Shown piece after piece: positions 1 to 9,229 of a DNA stretch of 64,000 nt (its first letter is position 1; every line of letters starts with the position of its first letter). Under the pieces are notes generated by a model. That model saw only the letters and a program-made list of their open reading frames with translations, was not told the DNA's origin and did no database searches. Source of the stretch: CBDBCU01 sp965242615. GTDB taxonomy: Bacteria; Chloroflexota; Dehalococcoidia; Lucifugimonadales; UBA3495. Both the position numbers and the translations under genes were made by a program. The stretch lies in contig CBDESR010000005.1 of the NCBI GenBank assembly GCA_965242615.1, forward strand, positions 1,984,001 to 2,048,000, given 5' to 3'.

Positions 1-1
1 G

Positions 2-400
2 GACTGGATTGCCCATACCACCGGCATATCCTCCGGGGTATTGGGGATTCTGGTCGTGTCGATTGTAACTTCAATGCCGGATGCGGCGGCGGCGGTAGCG
101 GCGGCGCGGCTGGGCGCGGCGGATTTGGGAGTGGCCGGGCTTTACGGTAGCTGCGTGTTCAACATAACCATCTTGTCTTATGCCGACCCTTTCTATCGGG
201 GCGGCATCATACTGAACGCGGCGGCCCCGGAGCATTTTATAGCGGGCATTATCGCCGTGGGGCTAATCCTGGGGGGCGGGCTGCTGCTGTGGGGCCGTAA
301 CCGGCTGCCGCAGCCGGCAGTGTTAAGCGGCTTGGCGTTAATGGCGGCGGTGTATGTGCTTGGCGCGCTCTGGGTAGCGTGGCTGGGGACGCCGGCGTAG
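2..400 (+). CDS. Sodium/calcium (cation) exchanger family protein, C-terminal part
   Basis: Partial gene, open at the left edge of the window; the last ~132 residues are visible. Near the start lies a CaCA-type second alpha repeat: SIVTSMPDAAAAVAAARLG followed by GLYGSCVFNITIL, which corresponds to the family pattern (A/G)TSxPE...GNxxGSNxFNI. The usual glutamate of TSLPE is an aspartate here (TSMPD) and the usual Asn of GSN is a Cys. Three further hydrophobic segments follow. The family exchanges Ca2+ or other cations for Na+ or H+ across the inner membrane. The altered signature residues leave ion specificity open; membership is likely, substrate is unknown. Confidence 0.7.
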   Translation, partial: DWIAHTTGISSGVLGILVVSIVTSMPDAAAAVAAARLGAADLGVAGLYGSCVFNITILSYADPFYRGGIILNAAAPEHFIAGIIAVGLILGGGLLLWGRNRLPQPAVLSGLALMAAVYVLGALWVAWLGTPA

Positions 401-462
401 GCATTTCCCACCCGGCAACAAGTGCGGGATGAGCGGAAAGCTGCGGGAGCGGTATTCCGTGC

Positions 463-477
463 TATAATTCGGCTATG
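463..477 (+). promoter_or_regulatory. Extended -10 promoter next to the start codon
   Basis: TATAAT at 463-468 is preceded by TG plus one base (460-462), an extended -10 box. Only six bases separate it from the ATG at 475, so transcription would start at or beside the start codon. No Shine-Dalgarno sequence lies between them. A leaderless mRNA is inferred. Confidence 0.6.
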
Positions 478-2649
478 CCTGCGTTCCCCGTTCCGCCGCT
501 GTCTTTCCGCCGCCTTGTTATCTATGCTTTAGCCTTTCTACCTTGGCTGGCCTTGTTGGCTTGGCTGGTCAGCCTTTCTTGGTGGCTGGCCGATGACGCC
601 TTTATCAGTTTCCGCTACGCCCGCAATTTGCTGGAAGGTCACGGCCTAGTCTTTAACCCGGGCGAGCGGGTTGAAGGCTACACCAACTTTCTCTGGGTCT
701 TGGAGCTGGCCGCCCTGTGGGGGCTGTTCGGACTGCGGCCGGAATATGCCGCCCCTTGGTTGTCGGTAGTCTGCACCGCAGCTACGCTGGCATTGCTGCT
801 TTACTGGGTTGCCCGGATGCCGGGGTTGCAGCGGCGGGGGTTGACGGCGTGGCTGGCTTTGGGACTGGTCGCCAGCAGCGCGACCTTTGCGGTGTGGACT
901 TCGGCCGGGGGACTGGAAACCCGCCAGTTCACGATGTTCATCGTGGCGGCGGTGGTGATTTTAGCGGTACACCGGGCAAGCTGTTGGGGATTGTTGGCGG
1001 CGTCTTTCAGCTTAGCCGGGGCGGCGTTGACCCGGCCCGAAGGATTGTTGATTGCCGCTATTTGTTTCGGCTGGTTTGTGGGGCAGCAGCGGCTGATAGA
1101 CTTGCGGCCGGTTTCCAATCAGCCGGGATCTACGGTAGCCGGCATAGTTTGGCGATTAGTCAAAGGGCTGAATTGGCGGGAAATAGCTTATCTGGTAGTG
1201 CCTTTTACCGTATTGATTGCCGGGCATTTTCTATTTCGCTACGCCTACTATGGGGAATGGCTGCCCAATACTTATTACGCCAAGTTTGTGCGGCCGTGGT
1301 GGGAAGCCGGGGTTCGCTACTATGCGGCGGCGGCGTTGGAGACGGGTTTGTATCTGCTGCTGCCGCTGGCAATAGCGGGGGCATGGCGGCATTGGCGGCG
1401 GAAGGGGGACAGCTTGTACCTGCTGCCGCTGCTACTGATTGTCCTGCACGCGCTATATGTGATGCGGGTGGGCGGCGATTATTTTGAGTGGCGGCCGCTG
1501 GATTTTTACTGGCCGCTGCTGGCGGCGCCGGCGGCCGTGGGGATAATCTATCTGGGGGAGAAACTGGCGGCGGGTTTGCGGCGGCTTGGGTCAGCCCATC
1601 CTGACCGCTGGCGGCCGGGAGTAACGATTGGCGCGCTGCTAATTTTTATCCCGACGCTGTTTTATGCCGGGGCAATGCAGGGGGCGCTGCTGCTGGGAAA
1701 AGGAAAGACTGACTTTGACGACAGCCGGGTTGTCCGCTATCTCGCGCCAAGTCTGGGCCCGCTGACGGCTTGGAATGAGGAACTGCGGGCGGCAATGGAA
1801 CCGCAGGGAGTCGGGTGGCGCGTTGAGCAGCATGGAGTTTTCTCCCGACTGCTTATTGAACGCTATGGGCCTTATGAAGCGGTCTTGCCCGGAGTAATTC
1901 CTACCGACGCTTTAGTGGCCGGTATCGCCTTGGGCATTGTGCCCTTTTATCTACCGGAGTTGCGGGTGGTGGACTATCACGGCTTGGTGGACAAGGTCAT
2001 CGCCCGCAACCCGGTAGCCACGCCCAACGCCGCCCGGGTAATGGCGCATGACCGCCGGCCGCCGCCGGGCTATATGTCCCAACGGGGCGTCAACTTCGGC
2101 ATACACTCCCCAAAGGCCACGGCAGCGGCGGCATTGACCGAGCGCGCCTACGCCATACCGGTCGGCCCGCAAAGGTGGATGCCTTTTGACGCAATGGATT
2201 ACCAGTGGGTCAAGGCTAATTTTGCCCACCGGGGTCTGGAAAGCCGGATTGACTGGGATAAATTATCAGTCCCGGATTATATCCGAGGATTGGTCGGAGA
2301 CAGCCAGCCGGTAATCCGGGCCAACTATGATGTGTATAAGGTTGAGAACCGGCTGATTTATGTCAAAGAGCGGTGCAGTTACGATGATGCGGAAACAGCT
2401 TTTTTTCTGCACCTGATTCCGGTAAATCAAGACGACTTGCCGCCGGAACGCCGGCCGCACGGCTTTGACAACCGGGACTTCGATCTGATGCACGCCGATT
2501 TGCTGTTGGCCGATGGCTTGTTGGTGGACCGGAAACTTTGCGTGGTGGTTCGTCCCTTGCCGGATTACCCCATCGCTGAAATCCGAACCGGGCAGTTTTA
2601 CCCCGGGCAAACAATCTGGTGGGAGGGTCGGATTGCCGTTGGCGAATGA
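475..2649 (+). CDS. GT-C family membrane glycosyltransferase with C-terminal two-Cys module
   Basis: A 724-residue polytopic membrane protein. After the first membrane segment comes an Asp-Asp pair (residues 40-41, in LADDAFISFRYARNLLEGHG) and the conserved EGYTNFLW, typical of GT-C enzymes related to arabinofuranosyl and mannosyl transferases that use polyprenyl-phosphate sugars and act on the outer face. About nine to ten hydrophobic segments occupy the first ~400 residues; an extracytoplasmic region follows. Residues ~624-724 form the module found in six other proteins of this window, with Cys at the start (KERC), DLPPERR, GF(D)NRDF, a second Cys and PLPDYPIAEIRTGQ. Donor and acceptor are unknown. 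The ATG is only six bases after a -10 box. Confidence 0.8.
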   Translation: MPAFPVPPLSFRRLVIYALAFLPWLALLAWLVSLSWWLADDAFISFRYARNLLEGHGLVFNPGERVEGYTNFLWVLELAALWGLFGLRPEYAAPWLSVVCTAATLALLLYWVARMPGLQRRGLTAWLALGLVASSATFAVWTSAGGLETRQFTMFIVAAVVILAVHRASCWGLLAASFSLAGAALTRPEGLLIAAICFGWFVGQQRLIDLRPVSNQPGSTVAGIVWRLVKGLNWREIAYLVVPFTVLIAGHFLFRYAYYGEWLPNTYYAKFVRPWWEAGVRYYAAAALETGLYLLLPLAIAGAWRHWRRKGDSLYLLPLLLIVLHALYVMRVGGDYFEWRPLDFYWPLLAAPAAVGIIYLGEKLAAGLRRLGSAHPDRWRPGVTIGALLIFIPTLFYAGAMQGALLLGKGKTDFDDSRVVRYLAPSLGPLTAWNEELRAAMEPQGVGWRVEQHGVFSRLLIERYGPYEAVLPGVIPTDALVAGIALGIVPFYLPELRVVDYHGLVDKVIARNPVATPNAARVMAHDRRPPPGYMSQRGVNFGIHSPKATAAAALTERAYAIPVGPQRWMPFDAMDYQWVKANFAHRGLESRIDWDKLSVPDYIRGLVGDSQPVIRANYDVYKVENRLIYVKERCSYDDAETAFFLHLIPVNQDDLPPERRPHGFDNRDFDLMHADLLLADGLLVDRKLCVVVRPLPDYPIAEIRTGQFYPGQTIWWEGRIAVGE

Positions 2650-2763
2650 GTACCGACCTGCATTTGTCCCGCCGTTGTGCTTTCTCGCGGCAATTACCGG
2701 CAACTTTACGCCCGGCCCGGCTATGCGCTACGATTGCTCTAACTTGCCCGCCCCCCAACCTGT

Positions 2764-2778
2764 TATACTGGCGGGGTG
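2764..2778 (+). promoter_or_regulatory. Extended -10 promoter next to the GTG start
   Basis: TATACT at 2764-2769 is preceded by TG plus one base (2761-2763). As at 463, six bases separate the box from the start codon (GTG at 2776), so the message would have almost no 5' leader. A possible -35 (TTGCCC, 2744-2749) has a short 14-base spacer. Confidence 0.5.
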
Positions 2779-4146
2779 TTAAAACCACCGGCATGGCAGG
2801 ATTTATTGCGGCGTCCGCCCCGGATTTTCTACGGGTGGTGGATTGTGCTGGTCAGCTTGATTGCAGATGGCATCAAGCAGGGCAGCTTTAACCGGGGCTT
2901 TACCGTCTATATCATCCCCATTCAGAACGATTTGGGGTTGAGCGCCGCCGCTATCGGCTGGGCGGACACCTTGGGCCGGCTGATGGGCGGCATTCAGGGC
3001 CCCATTGTCGGCTACCTTACCGACCGCTACGGGCCGGGGGTTATGCTGGCTTTCGGCGGCATCCTGTCGGGCTTGGGCTTCATCCTGCTGTCCCAAACCG
3101 GCAACTACTTCTTTTTCCTGCTGGTCTTTGTCGGGCTGATGTCGGTCGGTTTCCGCTCCGGCTACAACAACGCCTCCATTGCGGCGGTGAACAACTGGTT
3201 TCGGCGGCGGCGCGGCTTGGCAATGTCCATTGTGTCGATGGGGCATGGCTTGGGCGGGACGATTGCGCCCCTCACCGGGCTGATGGTGTTGACCTTGGGC
3301 TGGCGCAATGCGGTGCTGATTTCCGGCATCGTCATCATTGTGCTGATTGTGCCGTTGTCAATGCTGCTGCGCCGGTCGCCGGAAAGTATGGGCTTGCTGC
3401 CGGATGGCGACCAGCCGGCGGCAGAAGGGGGAAATGCGCCGGCAACAACGGCCCGGCCCCGGCGCAGCGGCCGGGCAATGCGCGGCCGCCCGGAAAGGGA
3501 CTTCACCGTCCGGGAGGCAATGCGTACCCCTTCCTACTGGATGATTGTGCTGGCTTCGGGATTGCGCAATACCGCCCATTCCGGACTCTCTTTCCTGCTG
3601 GCGCCGCTGATGGTCTGGTTCCTGCAAGCCGGCGGCCGGGAGCAGACGGAAAGTTTGCAGATTGCCGCCCTGTTCGTGGGACTGGTTGCGGTCGGTGTTA
3701 TCCTGTTCAACCCGTTGGTGGGCTGGCTGGGCGACCGCTTTTCCCGCAAACTGCTGTGCGCCGTTTGTATGGCATCCGGGTCCGTTTCCCTGGCATTTCT
3801 GGTGAATGCCAACGGCAACTTGGGGCAGCTGGCCGCCTTTGCCCTGCTGCTGGCCCTGTCGGAAAGCGCCAATTCCTTGAACTGGGCCATTATGGGGGAG
3901 TTTTTTGGCCGCCGTAGTTTTGCCACCCTGCGCGGCTGGCAGCATTTGCCCGACCAGCTGATGTCGATGTGGACGGCGGTGTGGATGGGGTTGATTTTCG
4001 ACCACACCGGCAGCTACTTCTGGGCCTTGTTCCCGTTGATGGGCATATTGGGGTTGGCTTGCCTGACCTACATAATCCTGCCGCGGCCGCGGCGGCCGGC
4101 CCGGCGGCGGGAGCAAGCGGAACCGGCGGCCGTGGGGCGGGGGTAA
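2776..4146 (+). CDS. Major facilitator superfamily transporter
   Basis: A 456-residue MFS permease with about twelve hydrophobic segments and a central cytoplasmic loop rich in Ala, Pro and Arg (residues ~205-240). The opening FYGWWIVLVS and the loop-2 motif GYLTDRYGP (G-x-x-x-D-R-x-G) resemble the oxalate/formate antiporter-like branch, often linked to monocarboxylate uptake. A second copy of the motif, GWLGDRFSRK, opens the C-terminal half, as expected for the two-fold MFS repeat. The start is GTG, seven bases after a TATACT box. The substrate cannot be deduced; neighbours give no pathway. Confidence 0.85.
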   Translation: MLKPPAWQDLLRRPPRIFYGWWIVLVSLIADGIKQGSFNRGFTVYIIPIQNDLGLSAAAIGWADTLGRLMGGIQGPIVGYLTDRYGPGVMLAFGGILSGLGFILLSQTGNYFFFLLVFVGLMSVGFRSGYNNASIAAVNNWFRRRRGLAMSIVSMGHGLGGTIAPLTGLMVLTLGWRNAVLISGIVIIVLIVPLSMLLRRSPESMGLLPDGDQPAAEGGNAPATTARPRRSGRAMRGRPERDFTVREAMRTPSYWMIVLASGLRNTAHSGLSFLLAPLMVWFLQAGGREQTESLQIAALFVGLVAVGVILFNPLVGWLGDRFSRKLLCAVCMASGSVSLAFLVNANGNLGQLAAFALLLALSESANSLNWAIMGEFFGRRSFATLRGWQHLPDQLMSMWTAVWMGLIFDHTGSYFWALFPLMGILGLACLTYIILPRPRRPARRREQAEPAAVGRG

Positions 4147-4279
4147 TAGTAGGGGTGTAAAACTGCCGGGCGGTCGCGGCCGGGCCGGCGTTTTCGGAAA
4201 CAACGCCAATCATGCGGTTGGCAGCTATCCCGGCTTTGTGGCATAATGGCAGCGTTTCGCAAAATCCAGGGTTCCGGGG

Positions 4280-5920
4280 ATGAAATTGCTTTCGCTGGGA
4301 GGTTTTTTCCGCAAGATGTCCGGTATTGCCCGCAGTTTTCTGCTGACGGCCGCATTGTTGGCCGCCATCCTATTGTCCGCCGCCTGTTCCAGTCCGGCCC
4401 CCACTCTTACCCCAGCGCCCACCGCTACGGCCGCGCCCACCGCTACGCCGACCCCGGCTCCCCCTCCCACCGCTACACTGATTCCCGAACCGACGCCGAC
4501 GGTTGCCACCGCCGCGCCGGCGGCTAACGGGGCGGCGACTCCGCCATCCTTGGGTCCCGCCGGCGACGATACGGTGTATGTGGAAACTCCGGTAGGGCTG
4601 CTGAGGAATGAACCGGGGGCATCTCCGGGTTACACCCTGTTTAATCTGAGCGGCGGTGATACGGTTTACCTGATTGACAATGCCGGTCTGGTAGTTCACC
4701 GGTGGGATTTGGCGGATATTGCCGGTTCCGCCAAACTGCTGGCGAATGGCAATCTGCTGGTATCCGGCTACGAGGGGCGGCGCGGCGGCGGCGTCCGGGA
4801 AATTGACCCGGCCGGGCAAGGGGTGTGGCAGTACCAACACCCGGGTCAGCATCACGATTTCCTGCAAATGCCCAACGGCAATGTGCTGCTGCTGTCCCGC
4901 CGGAATAAAACCGCTACGGAAATCATCGCCGCCGGCGGCAATCCCGACTTCCTGCCGGAGGGTGTGGAAACTTTCCGCATCCCGGCGGTGGTGGAAGTGC
5001 GCCCCACCGGGCCGGATAGCGGGGAAATCGTTTGGGAATGGTCCATGGGGGACCATCTGGTTCAGGAATTTGACCCGGCCAAGCCCAACTATGGGGTGGT
5101 TGCCGACCATACGGAACTGATTGACTTGAACTACCGGTTGGGCCGGTTGTCGATACTGCCGAACCAGCAGCGGCCGAATGTAGTTCACTCTAACTCCCTG
5201 GACTATCATCCGGAATTGGACCAGATAATGATTTCGGCGCGCAACTACAGCGAGGTCTGGATTATTGACCACAGTACGACTACGGCTGAGGCGGCAAGCC
5301 ACAGCGGGGGCCAAAGCGGCAAGGGCGGCGACTTGCTCTATCGCTGGGGCAATCCCCGGGCTTATGCCGGGGGAACGCCGGGGGAGCAATATCTGTTCTG
5401 GCCGCATACCGCCCATTGGATTGAGCCGGGACTGCCGGGGGCGGGCAACATCCTGCTGTTCAACAACGGCAACGAGTTCCCCCGGGACCGGCGGGAGTAT
5501 TCGACGGTAGAGGAATTCGTCCCCCCGGTAGCGGGCAAGGGCTATCGGCGGGAGGACGGCGCGGCCTATCCGCCGTCCGGGCCGCTGTGGACTTATGACG
5601 CCGGGGCTGAATTTTACGCCCCAGCCCAATCCGGGGCGCAGCGGCTGCCCAACGGCAATACCCTGATTCTCGACTCGGCGCGCGGGGCCATTATCGAGGT
5701 AACGCCGGAGGGCAAAGAGGTTTGGCGTTATATCAACCCGGTGACGCCGGACGGGACGCTGCAACCGGGCGCGCCGATGCCGACTACCGTGCGGCCGGAC
5801 GGAGTGCGGGTCTATAACAACCGCCTGTTCCGGGTCTATCGCTACGCCCCGGACTACCCCGGCTTGCAAGGATTGGATTTGACGCCGGGCGAACCGGTAG
5901 AGTTGTCGGCCGCGCCCTAG
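4280..5920 (+). CDS. Arylsulfotransferase (ASST)-like lipoprotein, beta-propeller
   Basis: A 546-residue exported protein. The N-terminus has a hydrophobic signal ending in a lipobox (LLSAAC, Cys ~36), then a Thr/Pro/Ala-rich linker to about residue 85. The rest shows repeated blade-like units (LANGNLLVSG, MPNGNVLLLSR, LPNGNTLILDS) and His-containing stretches HHDF, VVHSNSLDYHPELDQIMIS and PHTAHW, which fit the arylsulfotransferase family; that enzyme class moves sulfate between phenolic esters with a catalytic His. It should be a membrane-anchored extracytoplasmic protein. The GGTTCCGGGG-like stretch before the ATG may be a weak ribosome site. Activity is inferred from fold-level similarity only. 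Confidence 0.75.
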   Translation: MKLLSLGGFFRKMSGIARSFLLTAALLAAILLSAACSSPAPTLTPAPTATAAPTATPTPAPPPTATLIPEPTPTVATAAPAANGAATPPSLGPAGDDTVYVETPVGLLRNEPGASPGYTLFNLSGGDTVYLIDNAGLVVHRWDLADIAGSAKLLANGNLLVSGYEGRRGGGVREIDPAGQGVWQYQHPGQHHDFLQMPNGNVLLLSRRNKTATEIIAAGGNPDFLPEGVETFRIPAVVEVRPTGPDSGEIVWEWSMGDHLVQEFDPAKPNYGVVADHTELIDLNYRLGRLSILPNQQRPNVVHSNSLDYHPELDQIMISARNYSEVWIIDHSTTTAEAASHSGGQSGKGGDLLYRWGNPRAYAGGTPGEQYLFWPHTAHWIEPGLPGAGNILLFNNGNEFPRDRREYSTVEEFVPPVAGKGYRREDGAAYPPSGPLWTYDAGAEFYAPAQSGAQRLPNGNTLILDSARGAIIEVTPEGKEVWRYINPVTPDGTLQPGAPMPTTVRPDGVRVYNNRLFRVYRYAPDYPGLQGLDLTPGEPVELSAAP

Positions 5921-6684
5921 TCGGTGATTTCCAGCCGGCCAAAGGTCACTGCGCCGGTGATAGTCAGTTCGCCGGCCGCTTGCTCCGGGGCCGGCGGATG
6001 GCGCTGTTCGACGCTGTCGCCCAGGGTGACCTTGACATCATGCCAGTGGACGGTCCAGGGCGGGGGAACCCGGAGTTTCAGCTCGCCGAAAGTTACGCTG
6101 ACGGTCAGATGGGCGGCGCAGTCGGCCAGGGCGGCGTCCCGCAAGTCCAGTTCTACGCTGCCGAAAACGGCTTCCGCCGCGCCGCCTTGAAAATCCGGCG
6201 TGGCAATCCGCTCCGCCACATTGCCGAACACGGCGCGCCAGGATGCACTGTCAGTCCCGGCGGTTTCGGCGGCCGGGGCATTGCCCGGCAGAGTAACTGC
6301 CGGCCCATCCCCGGGAGGCTGAACCGCAACGGTTTCCCGCCGCCGCTCCCGCCGGCCGCGGCGGCGCAGCAGGATGAACAAGCCGGCGAGGACGATGAGT
6401 CCCGGCCAAATGTAAGCCCATTCCAGAATCCCCTGCGCTGACAGCAGGAAACCGACGCCCAACAGCAGCAGGATGATCGGCCACAAGCGGAACCGAAAGC
6501 CGCCGGCAATGAGTCCGACCAGCCCGACCGCCACCAGAATCAGCGGCCACCAGTTGCCGATAAAGCCCCAAAAGCTGCCCAAGCCCAAGTTCAGCGGCAA
6601 TACACCGGCGTTGCTCAGCAGGAACAGCAAGCCCAACGCTACCAAGACGCCGCCGACAATGTAGCGGCCAAAACCGGATTTCAT
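5917..6684 (-). CDS. LiaF-like membrane protein (DUF5668 plus LiaF C-terminal domain)
   Basis: A 255-residue protein. The first ~110 residues form four hydrophobic segments with the NWWPLILVAVGL and LWPIILLLLGVGFLL repeats of the LiaI/LiaF-type transmembrane region, closed by an Arg cluster. The C-terminal ~90 residues have the FGxVxLDLRDA and VSVTFGELKLRVPPPW pattern of the cell-wall-active antibiotic response domain. In Firmicutes LiaF inhibits an envelope-stress two-component system; there is no histidine kinase beside it here, so its role is unclear. It is convergent with the arylsulfotransferase gene; the two stop codons overlap by four bases. A GAGG lies ~10 bases before the ATG. Confidence 0.8.
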   Translation of the reverse strand: MKSGFGRYIVGGVLVALGLLFLLSNAGVLPLNLGLGSFWGFIGNWWPLILVAVGLVGLIAGGFRFRLWPIILLLLGVGFLLSAQGILEWAYIWPGLIVLAGLFILLRRRGRRERRRETVAVQPPGDGPAVTLPGNAPAAETAGTDSASWRAVFGNVAERIATPDFQGGAAEAVFGSVELDLRDAALADCAAHLTVSVTFGELKLRVPPPWTVHWHDVKVTLGDSVEQRHPPAPEQAAGELTITGAVTFGRLEITD

Positions 6685-6767
6685 AGATATACTGCCTCAA
6701 GAATAAGGTTAGGCCGGAGCCGCAGCATAGTCGGTTCCGCGGCGGCTCCGGGAAACGGGCCGCCGGG

Positions 6768-7664
6768 CTAACTTCCCGCCGGCACCGGCAAGCCGGCTAC
6801 CTTCAGGGGTACGCAGCCCAAAGTGTGGCGGGTAGTGTAAAAGAGGGTTTGCCAATCGCCGCCGCCAAAGGCCACATTGGTAGTGCCGGCTTGGCCGTGG
6901 TCAATAATGCCCAGAGTCTGGCCGGCCGGGTCGATAACCCAGATGCCGCCGGAGCCGCCGCAATAGACATTGCCCCGGAGGTCAACTTTCATCCCGTCCG
7001 GATTGCCGGGCTGCTCGCCGCTCAAGTCACAAAACACCCGGTCGGTAGCCAGCAGGGGCATCCCGTTAGGTTCCAGGTCAAAGGCGCGGATGTGGCGGCG
7101 GCGGGTGTCATTGATGTAAAGGATACTTTCGTCCGGGGACAGGGCCAGCCCGTTGGGGCGGGTAAAGTCCCAGACAATCAGGGTAATGGTTCCCAAGTCC
7201 GGGGTCAGATGATAGACGCCGTTGACATCCAAATCGAGGCCCGGCGCGGGAAAGCCGGGGTCGGTAAAGTAGATGTGGCCTTGGGAACTGACGATAACAT
7301 CGTTGGGGCGGTTGAGGCGGCGGCCGCGGTAGCTGTTGGCAACGACGGTTAGGCTGCCGTCCGGTTCGGTGCGGGTAACGCGGCGGGTTTCGTGTTCGCA
7401 AGCCAGCAGGCGGCCGGCCGGGTCGCGGGTGAGGCCGTTGGCGCGGTTAGTGGGTTCCATAACCAGGGAGACGCCGCCATCCGGCGACCAGCGCATTCGG
7501 CGGTTGTTGCCGATGTCGCTGAACAGCAGATAGCCGCCCTCCTGCCACCAGAGCGGCCCTTCGGCAGGGCCGGCGTCGCCGCCATAGCCGTTGCCCAATT
7601 CGGTAATGGGCGCGTCCGGGGATACCAGGTCAGCCAAAGCCGGGGATAGTTGGGTGATGGGCAT
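6768..7664 (-). CDS. SMP-30/gluconolactonase-family protein, copy 1
   Basis: A 298-residue six-bladed propeller protein of the SMP-30/gluconolactonase/LRE family, which hydrolyses lactones with a bound divalent metal. Expected metal or active-site positions are visible: Glu in PAEGPLWW, Asn in LNRPND, Asn in RPNGLALSPDE and Asp in NPDGMKVD. The ATG at 7664 is chosen because AAAGGAGG precedes it by eight bases and because the paralog at 10367-11275 begins at the same point (MPI-QL-P). An upstream in-frame extension exists but would overlap the -10 box. The two paralogs flank the restriction-modification genes. The substrate is unknown. Confidence 0.85.
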   Translation of the reverse strand: MPITQLSPALADLVSPDAPITELGNGYGGDAGPAEGPLWWQEGGYLLFSDIGNNRRMRWSPDGGVSLVMEPTNRANGLTRDPAGRLLACEHETRRVTRTEPDGSLTVVANSYRGRRLNRPNDVIVSSQGHIYFTDPGFPAPGLDLDVNGVYHLTPDLGTITLIVWDFTRPNGLALSPDESILYINDTRRRHIRAFDLEPNGMPLLATDRVFCDLSGEQPGNPDGMKVDLRGNVYCGGSGGIWVIDPAGQTLGIIDHGQAGTTNVAFGGGDWQTLFYTTRHTLGCVPLKVAGLPVPAGS

Positions 7665-7713
7665 AGGGGGAGCCTCCTTTTGCATTAACCGGGATAGCGC
7701 GGGTTTAGGGGAC

Positions 7714-7719
7714 ATTATA
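7714..7719 (-). promoter_or_regulatory. -10 box for the SMP-30 gene
   Basis: On the minus strand this reads TATAAT, about 50 bases before the ATG at 7664. No good -35 was found at 16-18 bases, so the call rests on the -10 alone. Confidence 0.4.
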
Positions 7720-7936
7720 CGGGGTAAAAGGGGGATGGGGTAGTTTTTGACCATAACAGTTCCTGAGATGCGGGATGGTTTAGCCGTTGGCGCTGTGCTA
7801 TAGTGGCGGCGGCGTAAAGGCAGCGGCGGCCGGCAACGAGGTACGCAGTCGCTAGCTCTTGTCCCCCTGTATTATCTGCTTATTAACTGGTAAGATAGCC
7901 CAAACTCAACTGGGCGGATGCAGTTTGATTATTGAA

Positions 7937-9229
7937 ATGCCGGCTACCGGGGAAATGGAGCGGGAGCGGTTGGAAAGCCGTTTCTGGCCCCTGATGTCCG
8001 AGGACTTTGACTTGGGGCGGCTGGTTTCCTACGGGGGCAACAAGAAAATCCCCTTTCTCCGCTTGTACCGCTACAAGGAAGCCTTTTCCACCCAGTTAGT
8101 CAGCCATTTCCTGGACCGTTTTGGTGCATCCCCGGCTGACCGGGTGTTTGACCCCTTTGCCGGGCTGGGAACTACCTTGTTCACGGCAATGCTGCGCGGC
8201 ATTCCATCGGTGGGAGTTGACCGCCTGCCGGTGGCGGCCTTTGCGGCGGCGACGCTGCCCAAGTTTCTGTCGCTGGAACCGGGAAGTCTGATGGCTGCCT
8301 TTAAGGGGATGGCAACGGCGGTTGACTGCTGCCCGCCGGCTCCGGTCGCCGCCGATGTTCCTATTATGGGCGTGGCTTTCGACCCGGATACGCTGCACCG
8401 ACTCCGCCAGTGGAAAAGCGCCATCGACGGCTTGGCTGCTCCTTGGCAAGACCCGTTGAAACTGCTTTTCTTTGGCATTCTTGAGGAAACTAGCTATACC
8501 GTGAAAGATGGGCAGTTTCTGCGCTTGCTGCGGAATAAGACGCCCCGAGACCCGGATATTGCATTCCGGGAAAAGGTAGCGGAAGCAGAACAGGATTTAA
8601 TCGCCGCCGGCTCTTACTGGTCGCATAGCCAACAGTCCCAATGCGCCCGGCCGCAGGTCATCCTGGGCGATACCCGATGTTTGGATGGTGCGGATTGGGC
8701 TGACGCGCCGCCGACCATCCTGATTACCTCGCCGCCCTATGCCAACCGTTACGATTACACCCGCAGCTATTGCCTGGAGCTTTGCTTTGATTTTGTGCGG
8801 GACTTTGCCGAATTGCGGGACCTGCGCCACAGCATTTTGCGCTCCCACATCGAATCCAAAACCCATTTGACGGACTACCCCAATCACCCGGCCTTGGCCG
8901 AAGTGTTGGCCGCCCTCAGCCGCAAAAGCCTGAACAACGCCCGCATACCCTATATGCTGACCGCCTACTTCGTGGATCTGGAAAAGGCGATCCGGGAGTG
9001 GCAGCGGGTTATGGCGGCCGGCTCCCGGGTGGCGTTGGTGGTGGACAATGTACGCTTTGAGGGGGAGATGGTGCCCGTTGACCTGATACTTACCGAACTG
9101 GCGGAAAAACACGGTTTCACCGCCGAACAGGTCATCATCGCCCGCTACAAAGGCAACAGTTCCCAGCAGATGGGGAAGTACGGGCGGGTTCCGGTGCGGG
9201 AGAGCATCGTGGTTTGGAGGAAAGGATGA
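7937..9229 (+). CDS. DNA methyltransferase of a type II restriction-modification system
   Basis: A SAM-dependent DNA methyltransferase of ~430 residues. The SAM-binding motif I DPFAGLGTT is at ~72-80 and the catalytic motif IV TSPPYANRYDYTR begins at ~264. TSPPY is typical of amino-methyltransferases (N4-cytosine or N6-adenine). A ~180-residue insert between the motifs may hold the target-recognition region. The start is uncertain: the frame is open to a TTG at 7859, with another TTG at 7925 and the chosen ATG at 7937; motif spacing does not decide. The stop overlaps the start of the endonuclease gene (ATGA), so the two are translationally coupled. Confidence 0.88.
   Translation: MPATGEMERERLESRFWPLMSEDFDLGRLVSYGGNKKIPFLRLYRYKEAFSTQLVSHFLDRFGASPADRVFDPFAGLGTTLFTAMLRGIPSVGVDRLPVAAFAAATLPKFLSLEPGSLMAAFKGMATAVDCCPPAPVAADVPIMGVAFDPDTLHRLRQWKSAIDGLAAPWQDPLKLLFFGILEETSYTVKDGQFLRLLRNKTPRDPDIAFREKVAEAEQDLIAAGSYWSHSQQSQCARPQVILGDTRCLDGADWADAPPTILITSPPYANRYDYTRSYCLELCFDFVRDFAELRDLRHSILRSHIESKTHLTDYPNHPALAEVLAALSRKSLNNARIPYMLTAYFVDLEKAIREWQRVMAAGSRVALVVDNVRFEGEMVPVDLILTELAEKHGFTAEQVIIARYKGNSSQQMGKYGRVPVRESIVVWRKG

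Noticed and set aside
4370..5869. 499-codon minus-strand frame opposite the arylsulfotransferase-like gene
   Set aside because: The sense frame has signal, lipobox and repeats; the antisense has none.
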